NCBI GenBank assembly: GCA_024449915.1
Contig: JAMZAV010000008.1
Span: 1,364,001 to 1,428,000, forward strand
Source: Sweltsa coloradensis
Taxonomy: Eukaryota; Arthropoda; Insecta; Plecoptera; Chloroperlidae
Length of the DNA: 64,000 bases
Direction of reading: 5' to 3'
Made by a program: the position numbers and the translations under genes. Shown here in pieces: positions 25,201-29,690 of the stretch. The first letter of the stretch is position 1. Every line of letters begins with the position of its first letter. The notes under the pieces were generated by a model. The model was given only the letters and a program-made list of their open reading frames with translations. It did not search any database and was not told the origin of the DNA.

Positions 25201-25643
25201 TAGATGGTAACCTTGCACTTCTTTGCTACTTCTCTGTTCCATATTATGAGGTCTCATATAGATTGGAATAACCCAACAGCTTGCTGCGTCCTTCTTCCTA
25301 TCTTTGGTTGAATCCTTCCATCACATGCTACTACTCGTACATACTCAAATAGTCATTTCACAATGATCGGTGCATTGCGTTGACATCACTTTTCCAAAAA
25401 GAAATAATAATAGTAGTGTAGTTACATTTATTTTCTTGATTTCCTTGAGGCTTGTAGTTTATTTGCGGGACCTGTATTATACGATCCTGTTGTAACCACA
25501 GAGGTGAAAATGTACTAATGCATAGTTTTAAATTTCAGTTCTTCAAGCAGACTGTCAACATCACCTTGGTAGAAGGCGACCACAAGAAGATACTATACAG
25601 CAAAGAGGCCGCCACGATCATCAATGATAACATTATTATGTAG
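1..25643 (+). CDS. Fatty acid synthase-like gene (5'-partial, 29 exons in window), catalytically degenerate, possible pseudogene
   Basis: Type I animal FAS makes long-chain fatty acids from malonyl-CoA in the cytosol. The exons translate, in FAS order, to KS C-terminal part, acyltransferase, dehydratase, pseudo-methyltransferase/structural region, enoyl reductase, ketoreductase and thioesterase. The coding sum is about 1,940 codons, roughly 300 fewer than the matching part of a typical animal FAS of about 2,500 residues. The start lies left of the window; the stop is TAG at 25641-25643. Acyltransferase GHSVGE and His, dehydratase His and Asp, and thioesterase Ser, Asp and His are present. The KS His of EAHGTGT is Asp; ER and KR glycine motifs and the ACP are missing. 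Exons 8 and 26 each need a one-base frame correction. Splice phases match across all 28 introns. FAS ancestry is certain; whether it still makes protein is not. Confidence 0.93.
733..963 (+). CDS. FAS-like exon 2 (KS domain, second catalytic His)
   Basis: Begins after TTCTAG with QGDQVELNVID, the counterpart of KVGDPQEVN in FAS, and continues GSVKSNLGHAEASSNLAA. The second KS catalytic His, in the KSN.GH motif, is present, although the usual GHPEPASG is altered to GHAEASSN. It then gives the conserved PPNLHFETPSPLIPALL stretch. Ends K before donor GTACGC at 964, phase 0. Confidence 0.93.
964..2182 (+). other. Intron 2 with a GC-rich insert and hairpin
   Basis: A 1.2-kb intron. At 1164-1225 lies a block of G and C runs unlike the AT-rich surroundings. 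At 1493-1512 is a near-perfect hairpin, TTGGGGGGC / GCCCCCAA around TTT. Together they look like the remains of an inserted mobile element at about 1160-1560, but I found no clear ends or target duplication. The rest is plain AT-rich intron. Confidence 0.45.
2183..2371 (+). CDS. FAS-like exon 3 (end of KS, start of linker)
   Basis: Acceptor GTGTGCAG, then VVTESTPWSGGLVAVNTVGV, matching FAS VV..PTPW.GGLVGVNSFGFGG. The usual GFGG.N.H loop with its gatekeeper Phe is replaced by VGVTGEYGH. The exon then runs into the KS-AT linker (LPRLVVASSRTEEGLEKLLTE). Donor GTAAGT at 2372, phase 0. Confidence 0.92.
2857..2997 (+). CDS. FAS-like exon 4 (KS-AT linker)
   Basis: Acceptor GATTCCAG, then VESMPFDHEFVKLLQDVYS and YIFRGYTIL. 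This is the conserved linker between ketosynthase and acyltransferase in animal FAS (typically FRGYT.L). Ends EMQ before donor GTGGGA at 2998, phase 0. The flanking introns of 485 and 1,077 bases are AT-rich; the second carries one copy of the dispersed ACCCGGCGCCTCCACCA motif at 3628. Confidence 0.9.
4075..4305 (+). CDS. FAS-like exon 5 (acyltransferase N-terminal part)
   Basis: Acceptor TTGTTACAG, then RYDGSKRPIWFVFSGMGSQW, the hallmark start of the malonyl/acetyl transferase domain (RPVWFVFSGMGSQW in FAS). Continues AGMGTQLM...F...I..CH. Donor GTAGGA at 4306, phase 0. Confidence 0.95.
4829..5018 (+). CDS. FAS-like exon 6 (acyltransferase active site GHSVGE), GC donor
   Basis: Acceptor ATTTTGTAG, then LGLVDVLFAMGIEPDGIIGH followed by SVGELGCAYADGC. 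The nucleophile Ser of GHSxGE is intact, and so is RGRAS with the Arg that binds the malonyl carboxylate. The exon ends in the middle of a Gly codon, at TAG before GCAAGT (5019). The junction with exon 7 restores Gly-Met-Gly-Tyr only if a GC-AG intron is used. Confidence 0.94.
5740..5969 (+). CDS. FAS-like exon 7 (acyltransferase C-terminal part, catalytic His)
   Basis: Acceptor CCTTAACAG, then MGYQQIKELCPPGIEVACHN and VANIAYHSKYIAPAAP. The His in AYHSKYI matches the acyltransferase catalytic His (GIAFHS in FAS). SGP..QM is the usual conserved block. Donor GTAAGC at 5970, phase 0. The preceding 721-base intron has an inverted copy of the dispersed GGTGGAGGTGCCGG motif at 5471. Confidence 0.94.
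6413..6716 (+). CDS. FAS-like exon 8 (AT-DH region) with a one-base frame break
   Basis: Acceptor CTTGTAG, then VIPSPKLRSKKWISTSVPES, AEYHTNNLLGSVLFEE and IEIAPHGLLQAILRRSL, all canonical FAS sequence. Frame 1 reaches a stop after CTNIPSHIGDTRRRWSS. The conserved continuation GHKKAVEFLMSAIGK is in the next frame, entered at the GGGG run at 6671-6674, which fits loss of one base. Donor GTAAGT at 6717 leaves phase 2, and exon 9 completes Lys-Leu-Tyr-Leu. Confidence 0.92.
7036..7180 (+). CDS. FAS-like exon 9 (linker before dehydratase)
   Basis: Acceptor CTGCTCTAG. Codes LYLAGLFPKVDRLYPEVKFP, then VSRGTPSIAPLVSWEHS, matching the FAS segment LYPPV.FPVSRGTPMISPLI.WDHS. Its frame agrees with the second, shifted frame of exon 8, which shows that the exon 8 shift is a break and not the normal reading. 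Donor GTCAGT at 7181, phase 0. Confidence 0.94.
7181..8264 (+). other. Intron 9, with a 3' SINE fragment
   Basis: At 7393-7510 is a 3' part of the tRNA-derived SINE family seen elsewhere in the window (CTCAGTCGTTAATACGAAT, then GAGTCCTCTT and GAGGGGCAT). At 7790-7960 is a GC-richer block with no homology I recognise. No FAS exon is missing across this intron. Confidence 0.55.
8265..8381 (+). CDS. FAS-like exon 10 (dehydratase catalytic His)
   Basis: Acceptor TGTTCTAG, then IGRIPGERDLIVSLNHEEDR and SGHVIGGRILFPVSAFL. This matches the DH motif DH.IDGRVLFP.TGYL. The catalytic His and the H...G....P spacing are kept, though the preceding Asp is Gly. Donor GTAGGT at 8382, phase 0. Confidence 0.93.
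8593..8701 (+). CDS. FAS-like exon 11 (dehydratase)
   Basis: Acceptor TGCCCACAG. KIVWETLEQIHGS and VVFESVVFHKELVIPE match the FAS DH stretch VWKTLA... and VVFEDVV.H.AT.LP. Ends in phase 1 before donor GTAAGT at 8702, and the Gly is completed by exon 12. Confidence 0.92.
9054..9308 (+). CDS. FAS-like exon 12 (dehydratase)
   Basis: Acceptor TTCCACCTAG. GSVKLYILLQRGSGDFEIST resembles FAS VSLEVRLLEASRAFEVSE, followed by ELLVSGQIRIPE and EIYRELEHRGYEYSGLFKSI (the Y.ELR.RGYDYGP.F..I motif). Donor GTAAAT at 9309, phase 1. Confidence 0.93.
9309..11276 (+). other. Intron 12: arrays of GAGTG palindromes and an AATG microsatellite
   Basis: A 2-kb intron. Clusters of short imperfect palindromes built on GAGTG/CACTC lie at 9685-9810 and 10588-10764. 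Between them (about 9860-10260) is a GC-richer block with short open frames but no recognisable protein. A pure AATG microsatellite lies at 11067-11120. Near 11196 is ACATGGGTGGTGAACACGAC, which recurs at about 28190, so it belongs to a dispersed repeat. Confidence 0.6.
11067..11120 (+). repeat. AATG tetranucleotide microsatellite
   Basis: About 13 GAAT/AATG units in a row, with one slip near 11108. Confidence 0.95.
11277..11602 (+). CDS. FAS-like exon 13 (dehydratase, catalytic Asp)
   Basis: Acceptor TTATACAG. GCVGQVEWSDNWITFIDSLV then QLSLL matches G.L.W..NWVSFLDTMLQ of FAS. The DH catalytic Asp in FIDSLVQ is present. Then comes VPVSIQKLVINPERH, the usual P..I..L.I.P. block, and the start of the pseudo-methyltransferase region. 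Donor GTGAAT at 11603, phase 0. Confidence 0.94.
11603..12968 (+). other. Intron 13, with the 5S-derived SINE
   Basis: Besides the SINE at 11767-12180 the intron has a C-run at 11725-11735 and unremarkable, partly GC-richer DNA at 12300-12850. I see no further exon. Confidence 0.6.
11767..12180 (+). repeat. 5S rRNA-derived SINE (SINE3-like)
   Basis: Positions 11767-11888 form a 122-base 5S rRNA-like head: GATCACGGAAGCTAAGCAAC, CTCGGGC and AGTGGGTGAACGC correspond to 5S loops and the internal promoter boxes. Its ends pair perfectly (CCAGCGGTTTA with TAAACCGCTGG), as 5S helix I does, but with a different sequence. A body of about 290 bases follows, ending GACGTTAAGCAATAC and an AT-rich AATCAATCAATAAAT tail. 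It lies in intron 13, in the sense direction of the FAS-like gene. Confidence 0.82.
12969..13124 (+). CDS. FAS-like exon 14 (pseudo-methyltransferase region)
   Basis: Acceptor TTTCCAG. AVRDFLEVSVQLALENA then LMVVEVED matches the FAS stretch ...VLDN....LKVLEV, the start of the inactive methyltransferase fold. The donor is GTAAGT at 13125, phase 0. Sequence is more divergent here than in DH. Confidence 0.85.
13606..13842 (+). CDS. FAS-like exon 15 (pseudo-methyltransferase region)
   Basis: Acceptor CGATGTGACAG. SFLVITSKNSIKAATSVLES followed by PEGFLLVRVTE resembles NAHLVI..DVL..AL.SLK.GGFLLL.E of FAS. Donor GTAAGA at 13843, phase 0. Confidence 0.85.
14081..14277 (+). CDS. FAS-like exon 16 (structural region before ER)
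   Basis: Acceptor ATGTTTCAG. Encodes a charged segment with many Lys and Glu, SGDEASWSKQIKSAL and KKKFYILSEKIPREE. In FAS the matching place has W...LK.AL........V.LV, part of the pseudo-KR structural domain. Ends in phase 2 before donor GTATAA at 14278. Confidence 0.82.
14628..14819 (+). CDS. FAS-like exon 17 (structural region)
   Basis: Acceptor GAATGTCCTAG. RFVFILDVKVPKFSLTENFF, then QLRQDLLVNVFKVGQWGSFR. The VNV...G.WGS.RH.. block is the FAS sequence just before the enoyl reductase. Donor GTAATA at 14820, phase 2, giving Cys at the junction. Confidence 0.88.
14911..15001 (+). CDS. FAS-like exon 18 (start of enoyl reductase)
   Basis: Acceptor TTTTTGTAG. Reads CLEGLKMHYLGINLQDSTVE, the counterpart of C.VYYA.LNFRDIMLATG. 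The conserved NFRD is NLQD, so the Arg is lost. Donor GTGAGG at 15002, phase 0. A 4.4-kb intron follows. Confidence 0.85.
15118..15895 (+). mobile_element. Helitron-like non-autonomous element (HINE-type), copy 1
   Basis: Starts GGATGAGCGAAGCGAAGACT and ends with GCTCATCC, then AACGC...GCGTT (a small hairpin) and TTTTCCTAG before T. This is the layout of Helentron/HINE elements: subterminal inverted repeat, tandem repeats, subterminal repeat, 3' hairpin and a CTAG end. A T-run at 15176-15213 and two 184-base internal repeats lie within it. No protein is encoded. Confidence 0.65.
15955..17733 (+). mobile_element. Helitron-like element, copies 2 and 3 (tandem or nested)
   Basis: Heads (GGATGAGCG with reiterated TAGCGAGCG) at 15955 and 16582; tails ending TTTTCCTAG at 17381 and 17733. 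Internal 175-base tandem units are marked by CAAACGGGTGGGG at about 16272, 16447, 16911, 17087 and 17427. The unequal number of heads and tails inside this stretch suggests nested insertion or unequal exchange. Confidence 0.62.
18015..18830 (+). mobile_element. Helitron-like element, copy 4
   Basis: Head GGATGAGCGTAGCGAGCG at 18015, a long T-run at 18093-18135, two 183-base internal units (CAAACGGG at about 18338 and 18521), and the tail CGCTCATCCTTCAACGCGG followed by GCGTTTTCCTAG ending at 18830. Confidence 0.65.
18880..19234 (+). repeat. Compound minisatellite with growing GAC tracts
   Basis: Three similar units share CTCAAAT..TTT..CTCCCCATATCCC and AGGCTAGAC, each followed by a GAC tract: 4 repeats at 18929-18940, 6 at 19071-19088 and 22 at 19169-19234. 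Unit spacing is 142 then 98 bases. It ends 140 bases before exon 19. Confidence 0.88.
19375..19557 (+). CDS. FAS-like exon 19 (enoyl reductase)
   Basis: Acceptor GTGTTCAG. GMCDLGHLEFSGFSPSTHRL then MGIARTGLKSSVL matches C.LGMEFSG.D..GRRVMGL of FAS. VPDTWSLEEAATVPLAYAM equals VP..WTLEEAA.VPVVYTT. Donor GTGCGT at 19558, phase 0. Confidence 0.93.
19829..20008 (+). CDS. FAS-like exon 20 (enoyl reductase, broken NADPH-binding motif)
   Basis: Acceptor GCGATTTCAG. AYYTLFLTAKIAPGEKVLVH then SGCNSVSQAIIRIAL. In active ER this is VLIHSGSGGVGQAAI; the nucleotide-binding glycines are replaced (GSGGVG to GCNSVS). The following block VFTTV.....K..YL...FP is well kept. Donor GTACTT at 20009, phase 0. Confidence 0.94.
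20138..20336 (+). CDS. FAS-like exon 21 (enoyl reductase)
   Basis: Acceptor TGTTTCTAG. DDTNFEIALLMATGGEGVNV matches DTSFE..VL..TGG.GVD. The active-site stretch LNSLAEEKLQAS is SSLQGPLLHSS here, so the conserved Lys is Leu. HCISQHGRFVQLGRNDM keeps the ..QHGRF.E.GK.D fold motif. Donor GTAAAT at 20337, phase 1. Confidence 0.93.
20604..20784 (+). CDS. FAS-like exon 22 (enoyl reductase C-terminal part)
   Basis: Acceptor CCCTTCTAG. MSMFLKSTAFYGVASDNLF, then IQSGTVQPLERTVFSKQQVD, equal to FLK.VTFHGI..D.LF and I..GVV.PL..TVF...QVE of FAS. Donor GTACGC at 20785, phase 2. Confidence 0.93.
20970..21118 (+). CDS. FAS-like exon 23 (ER-KR junction)
   Basis: Acceptor TTATTGTAG. RVLNEGNHTEKILLAVG matches FRYM..GKHIGKVL, the end of ER. 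Then FSCNPDASYLVVG starts the ketoreductase (F..H....Y.ITGG in FAS). Donor GTAAGT at 21119, phase 1. Confidence 0.92.
21279..21532 (+). CDS. FAS-like exon 24 (ketoreductase, broken NADPH-binding motif)
   Basis: Acceptor TGAGTGCAG. With exon 23 it reads LVVGGKSELCLDLAEWLVAR then GASKVVI; active KR has ITGGLGGFGLELADWLV.RGAK..VL, so GGLGGFG has become GGKSELC. The rest follows KR (GARRIN, VASAGKASSLQGASSIV, GPLAGVF). Donor GTAAGC at 21533, phase 0. Confidence 0.93.
21886..22174 (+). CDS. FAS-like exon 25 (shortened ketoreductase)
   Basis: Acceptor TAATTTCAG. The KR middle is cut by about 45 residues: after GVFILPT of exon 24 the text goes directly to EISKGTGLSES... and then TRRQAGLPALAVHWPDN, which equals QRRHDGLPGLAVQWGAI. 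The Ser and Tyr of SS.....G...Y..AN have no counterpart; the place of Tyr is in LFACLLYDGG and reads Ala. The 353-base preceding intron hides no exon for the lost part. Donor GTAATG at 22175, phase 1. Confidence 0.88.
22215..22487 (+). mobile_element. Foldback MITE in intron 25
   Basis: Terminal inverted repeats CCGTAGCGAAACT and AGTTTCGCTACTG with TA on both sides (possible TA target duplication, as in Tc1/mariner-like MITEs). Inside, 22262-22330 and 22340-22415 are long arms of an almost perfect hairpin (CCACAGCAGAGTCGATAAAG pairs with CTTTATCGACTCTGCTGTGG). No protein coding. Confidence 0.8.
22576..22887 (+). CDS. FAS-like exon 26 (linker and thioesterase start) with a one-base frame break; no ACP
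   Basis: Acceptor TTATCCTCCCAG gives ESNTTSDSDKLTLFLPSSLE in phase with exon 25; the earlier AG at 22554-22555 would run into a stop. The exon then reads REIPPLFIVPGLQAS (thioesterase start, RPLFLVHPIEG in FAS) and REAHVP. After 22818 the conserved text (ILCVQLARLQTSITDMAATM) is in the next frame, fitting one extra C in the CCC at 22818-22820. No LG.DSL phosphopantetheine site of an acyl carrier protein precedes the thioesterase. Donor GTACCT at 22888. Confidence 0.88.
23337..23567 (+). CDS. FAS-like exon 27 (thioesterase active-site Ser and Asp)
   Basis: Acceptor ATGTTCCAG. HIRAAQNEGPYNLLGASWGG then ALALEIARQLE. GASWGG is the GxSxG nucleophile motif of the FAS thioesterase (GYSFGA). VFLFDGAPE holds the catalytic Asp. 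Its frame agrees with the second frame of exon 26. Donor GTAGTC at 23568, phase 0. Confidence 0.93.
23568..24421 (+). other. Intron 27, AT-rich
   Basis: 854 bases, strongly AT-rich, with no repeat or open frame that I can identify. Confidence 0.7.
24422..24655 (+). CDS. FAS-like exon 28 (thioesterase)
   Basis: Acceptor TTTATTTCAG. NEELLALPNWESRLKCALSK, ATYERINALHSFKPSE and HLIRPSEGG. These match the helical lid and core of the FAS thioesterase (..LP......R.......I...S..., then V.LLRA..G). Donor GTAATC at 24656, phase 0. Confidence 0.9.
24836..25330 (-). mobile_element. LINE reverse transcriptase C-terminal remnant (antisense, intron 28)
   Basis: On the minus strand 25017-24961 reads WFGHVKRMERARLPRRMME, and just upstream, in another frame, DRIRNEDIRDQVG. 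Both are conserved near the C-terminus of non-LTR retrotransposon reverse transcriptase proteins. Frames are interrupted, so this is a dead 5'-truncated fragment. The clade is uncertain. Confidence 0.75.
25539..25643 (+). CDS. FAS-like last exon 29 (thioesterase catalytic His and stop)
   Basis: Acceptor AAATTTCAG. FFKQTVNITLVEGDHKKILY holds EGDH, the thioesterase His motif (EGDHRTLL in FAS). Ends IINDNIIM and TAG at 25641-25643. Confidence 0.93.
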   Translation, partial: FFKQTVNITLVEGDHKKILYSKEAATIINDNIIM

Positions 25644-26203
25644 AAAGAGGCACCTTAAATTAGTTAATTCAAATCACAAACATTTATCTATAGCGTTTAC
25701 TTGATACATATCTGACTATTCAAGGCGTGTGCACATTGAGCTTTTCGATTTATGAAATGTTCAATGTGGCTATTACGTTTAACCCTCTCCCTCGTATATT
25801 GCTGCTGGTCAGGTAACACAGTACTTCACTACGCTTTAGTACGCTATGCGAGGGAGAGAGTTAAAAAGCTTTCATTTCATACCTCTAAAACCGAGTTAGG
25901 ACATTCTATCACCCCGCCCCCCACCCCCCCCTTAATAAAACCTGCAAGAAATTAGTTCAAAATTGTCATGGGCGTTGAGCGGATGAACCCTTGATGGTAC
26001 ACGTCAACGTGCTATCAAATAATGTATTTTTAATTTGTAATGTGTCTATTTTTATGAGTGATTTAAGCTCTTTTCTTTGGGAATTCATACTTCTTAATAA
26101 GAAGATTTTACGTTTGCTAGCGCTTGTCTGTAAACATTCACCATTCACAAGAAATGTTTTATGTTGTAAAATATATAAAATGTGATTTGATTACTCTAAT
26201 AAA
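25644..26203 (+). other. Probable 3' UTR of the FAS-like gene, with a foldback and poly(A) signals
   Basis: AATAAA motifs lie at 25934-25939 (after a C-rich run) and 26198-26203, either of which could end the transcript. At 25781-25794 and 25849-25862 the arms AACCCTCTCCCTCG and CGAGGGAGAGAGTT make a 14-base stem; an outer ATGAAATG/CATTTCAT pair extends it. The transcript end is inferred. Confidence 0.5.
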
Positions 26204-26205
26204 TA

Positions 26206-27755
26206 TATAAATACAAACATATGTCTTATAACGGTGAGGTTCCGATTGTTTTACTTGGTCCATCTACAGGCCAGGTATACCTCAAACACCATTCCTTCCC
26301 TGTAAGTAACAGATGCTCTTAGTAACAAAGTGAATATTGAAAGTAACATTGATTGTTAATGCGAACATAATTATTTTGTGTTATTTATCAGGATAGAAGT
26401 TCCTCATTTGTATCACTTTCCTTGTCCGTCCGTTAGTCTATGCGTGTGTCACGTCTCAAGATAAAAAGTTAAAAACGAACATGACCTCCTCACATGTTTT
26501 TTATGTTGGCATTGCCAATATTCATAACGGATCACGAAAGTTTACAAAACATGCAAATATATGCGTGCATTTACAATCTTATATTTCCTAATCTGTTTGT
26601 ATTGTCCCACATATAGAATGTGTGATGTGCATATATGCCCAAATGCCGACTCGTGACAACCCTTAATGTAAACGTACGTTGTAAAACACTGAATAGTTAC
26701 TAGATATAATGGCAAGTACCAATGCAATGCTCATCCACATCAACAAATTATTGGCAAACTGATCTGTACCAACAAATATACCACACATCACGGAAGAAAG
26801 TTACGGGGTCTTCTGCGACACAGAACTGATAATCCGTCTGCATTGTCGACTGATCTACCGAGACCGGCAATAGCTCGCTTGGTGGCTAGTAGATGGCGCC
26901 GGCCACCGCTCCAAAATAAAACTTGTATTCTATTTAAAATCAACCACAAAAATGAATACCCAATTTCACATCACAATCAATGTTAAACACAACAGTTCGT
27001 CTCAACTAGTCACAAAGTATATAATATACCGTGTAGTGTACCTTGACAACAATAAAAACAAAAAATTACACATTTTATTTTATATTTTTTTTACAAGTTT
27101 CAAACCATCCACAAACTAAAAATATCATTAAAAACACGTATTTTTTATTGTACTTATTGGAAACGTGCCTATAAAACAAGTTGCCCGTTTTAAGATGGCT
27201 TACTGGGCACAAAGTGTGGTGAAACTTGACAGGCAATGCCACAGGGCTATTGAAAAAGACTCAAGCCTCAATCATTCTCGGCATGAACCTTCACTTATGA
27301 ATGCTGGTTGCCGTGGTTACGTCAGTGGCTCTACGTGGTTGATCATGTCTCTTAATGAAACCTCTAATGATAGTTTTAACTTTTAACAGCCTGAACTTAC
27401 CGAAAGTACACAAGCGGTCTTCAATACTTGATTGAATAGAATATATTAAATAAATTCGGTCAGTGCTACTGAAATATACATTTTGGTGGAGGTGCCGGGT
27501 CTCTTATAATCATGCACTAACAAGTTATCCAAAGGAATCGTAAAAGTTTGTTTTTAAATTTCGAAATAATTCTTTAGTTTTCGATGAACGAGATGGTAAA
27601 ATGATATTAAATACATATATTTAATTTCCTGTATTATATGTCATACATTTTTACAAAATTGTGATCTTAAAATATTGTGTACATTGCACTTAGTTCAAAA
27701 ATGTAATTTGTTAATGTATTTGCAGCTGGAATTGCTTCCATAAAGCTGTGTGCCA
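26206..27755. other. AT-rich intergenic DNA
   Basis: At 26420-26530 is a partial copy of the dispersed CCGTCCG..GTCACGTCTC family; at 27481-27502 an inverted copy of its GGTGGAGGTGCCGGGT core. Otherwise I see only the CTCF-like motif and no gene. Confidence 0.6.
26883..26901 (+). promoter_or_regulatory. CTCF-like motif
   Basis: TGGCTAGTAGATGGCGCC followed by G agrees at all but one position with the animal CTCF consensus TGGCCASYAGRKGGCGCYR. It lies 1.24 kb past the FAS-like stop codon, at the border of the gene-poor right part of the window. Binding is inferred from the motif only. Confidence 0.5.
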
Positions 27756-27758
27756 TAA

Positions 27759-28565
27759 AGTGTTGGGTAGGAACGGAACTAGTTCTTTTTTTAAAGTAAC
27801 CAAGGAAGAAACTATAGTTCCTATTTTCCAGACAGGAACTAAGAAACGCCATAGTTCCAATTTTTCAGGAATTGTAACTTATTTTCATAAGATCCTTTTA
27901 TATAACTTAAATGTACAAATTTAAGGGATAAAAAAATCCAAATCATAGTTTACTTACAAGATGAAGAGATTGTAAAATACTCAGTTTCCTGGAAATCTAA
28001 AATTCACCTCTATTGTTCTATTTAATTCTGGTCAACCCCCATCCACCGTGGGTTTCTCACCATCATTAATCGCATTGCCAGCTAATCTTCATTCTTTTCA
28101 ATACAATCATCCTTGAGTTTTGAATGATCTTTTGGGTTGTTAATTGCGTCTTGTCGATGATGATGCACTGCTCCACGTTTCGCAACCAACATGGGTGGTG
28201 AACACGACACAACGCAACAACGCAAAGATCATTCAAAATTGATTCACAGATCGTGAAATCCTACAAATTCATCCATATAATATACATATTATTCCTCCAA
28301 ATCTCAACCATATATGCGTTCTTTGCAAATACTTGGTTTTAAGTAGAAATTTGGATACTAATCACTGACCCTCTCGAGAAGATCTAAGGAAAAATGATTA
28401 TTGAAAAAGGGAACTTTTTAGGAACTTAGTTCCATTTGGAAAGGAACTTAGGAACGCCCTAGATCCTTTTATTTTTGAGGAACTTGTAACTGGAAAGTTC
28501 CTTTTTCTTATGAGGAACTTGGAACTGGAACTAGGTCCATTTTTAAAGGAACTTACCCAACACTG
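27759..28565. mobile_element. hAT-like non-autonomous element with GGAACT subterminal repeats
   Basis: Ends AGTGTTGGGTAGGAAC and GGAACTTACCCAACACTG are inverted repeats of the hAT type (CAGTGTTGGGTAAGTTCC). Both flanks carry many short GGAACT/AGTTCC repeats, as hAT elements often do for transposase binding. The centre has no transposase frame; near 28190 it holds the ACATGGGTGGTGAACACGAC repeat. No clear 8-base target duplication remains, so it is old. Confidence 0.65.
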
Positions 28566-28984
28566 ATAACTTCTTAAAAGCCGGATGAACGTGCTCAGTG
28601 TAATAATTTTGTGTATTGAGTGTCACAATGCTGTGCACCCTTTTATAAGATTCTAGAAATGTTAATTCTCTCCTTGTAATGCATGTTAAATTTGACAGCC
28701 TAGAGTTATACATGACTCGGGCTGCTCTGGTTTCGGTTCTATTTGATAAATTACCAACTTCAGCATTTTAATTTTGATTGTGGAAAACCTTGGAATAATC
28801 GGTGCACACTAGGATATAATTCGCTGCGGTTGGCTGCCTACATCGGCCGGGAGGAAAATGGTAAAATGTGTTGACTAAAAATATAAAAGACTATACTTTT
28901 CCATAACATCAATATGTTTGTATGATGTCGAATTGCTATGTACTGATGTTTCAAAATGAAATGAATCAATAATCCATGAGGTCG

Positions 28985-29160
28985 TCTACAAAGGCTTATG
29001 CGGCTTCGAAGGGAATGGAGAGAATATCCAAGGGCTATTTTGTAGGATTTGTTGCCAGCATTCATCTTTTGACTGAAAAAACCTTGGAATACAATTCAGC
29101 CAAGATTTCCGGTGTCAAGTATCGAACCGTTGACCTCCGACCTAACCAAGGTCTCGAAAT
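28985..29160 (-). repeat. Degraded tRNA-derived SINE (minus strand)
   Basis: GACTGAAAAAACCTTGG and GGTGTCAAGTATCGAACC (a B-box remnant on the minus strand) resemble the reverse complement of the window's SINE family. Confidence 0.4.
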
Positions 29161-29449
29161 GTAGAGCGATGCGTAGTTTGTTGTGATATTTTATATTGAT
29201 TAGTGCTCATAGAACGGTGTTAAAGTTGTTTGTCATAATTATATTGCAGCTGTGAAGCTTCCACAACCTGCTTGTTAATGGGTGACAGGACACTACACAG
29301 GTCTGCAGTCTGCACTAATGAAGTCCCAGTAGGGAGAGTATCTCGCTATCGGAGACCACTAATCGGTCAAACTTCCGCGGTAAACAGTAAACAAACACAC
29401 CTCATCCTAGCTTGACACGACACCCAGCGTAATATTTCAACATCTCATA

Positions 29450-29690
29450 TTTTATGACGACATGTTTCACATTATTTGTCAACGAATCTTCTCGATGCAG
29501 TTGGCAACCGCGTGAGCTTGGCGCTCTCTGTGCGGGCGTCGCGTGAACTACACGACGCAGGCGTCGAGGACTCCCTCGGTTCAGTCTTACAGCGCGCAGT
29601 CGAGCTTCAGCCGCGGACTGAGCAGTGAGTAGAGTGCTTTCAATGGCTGTCCACAACGTCTTGAGATAACGCGCCAGGTAACCTACTACT
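29450..29690 (+). promoter_or_regulatory. CpG-rich block, candidate promoter and non-coding first exon
   Basis: Unlike its surroundings this stretch is GC- and CpG-rich. TTCAGTC at 29580 fits the arthropod initiator TCAGT, with CGAGC-type sequence about 20 bases on, and CCAG before GTAACC near 29680 could be a donor. No coding frame links to it. Any gene would extend to the right and its coding exons are not visible here. Confidence 0.25.
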
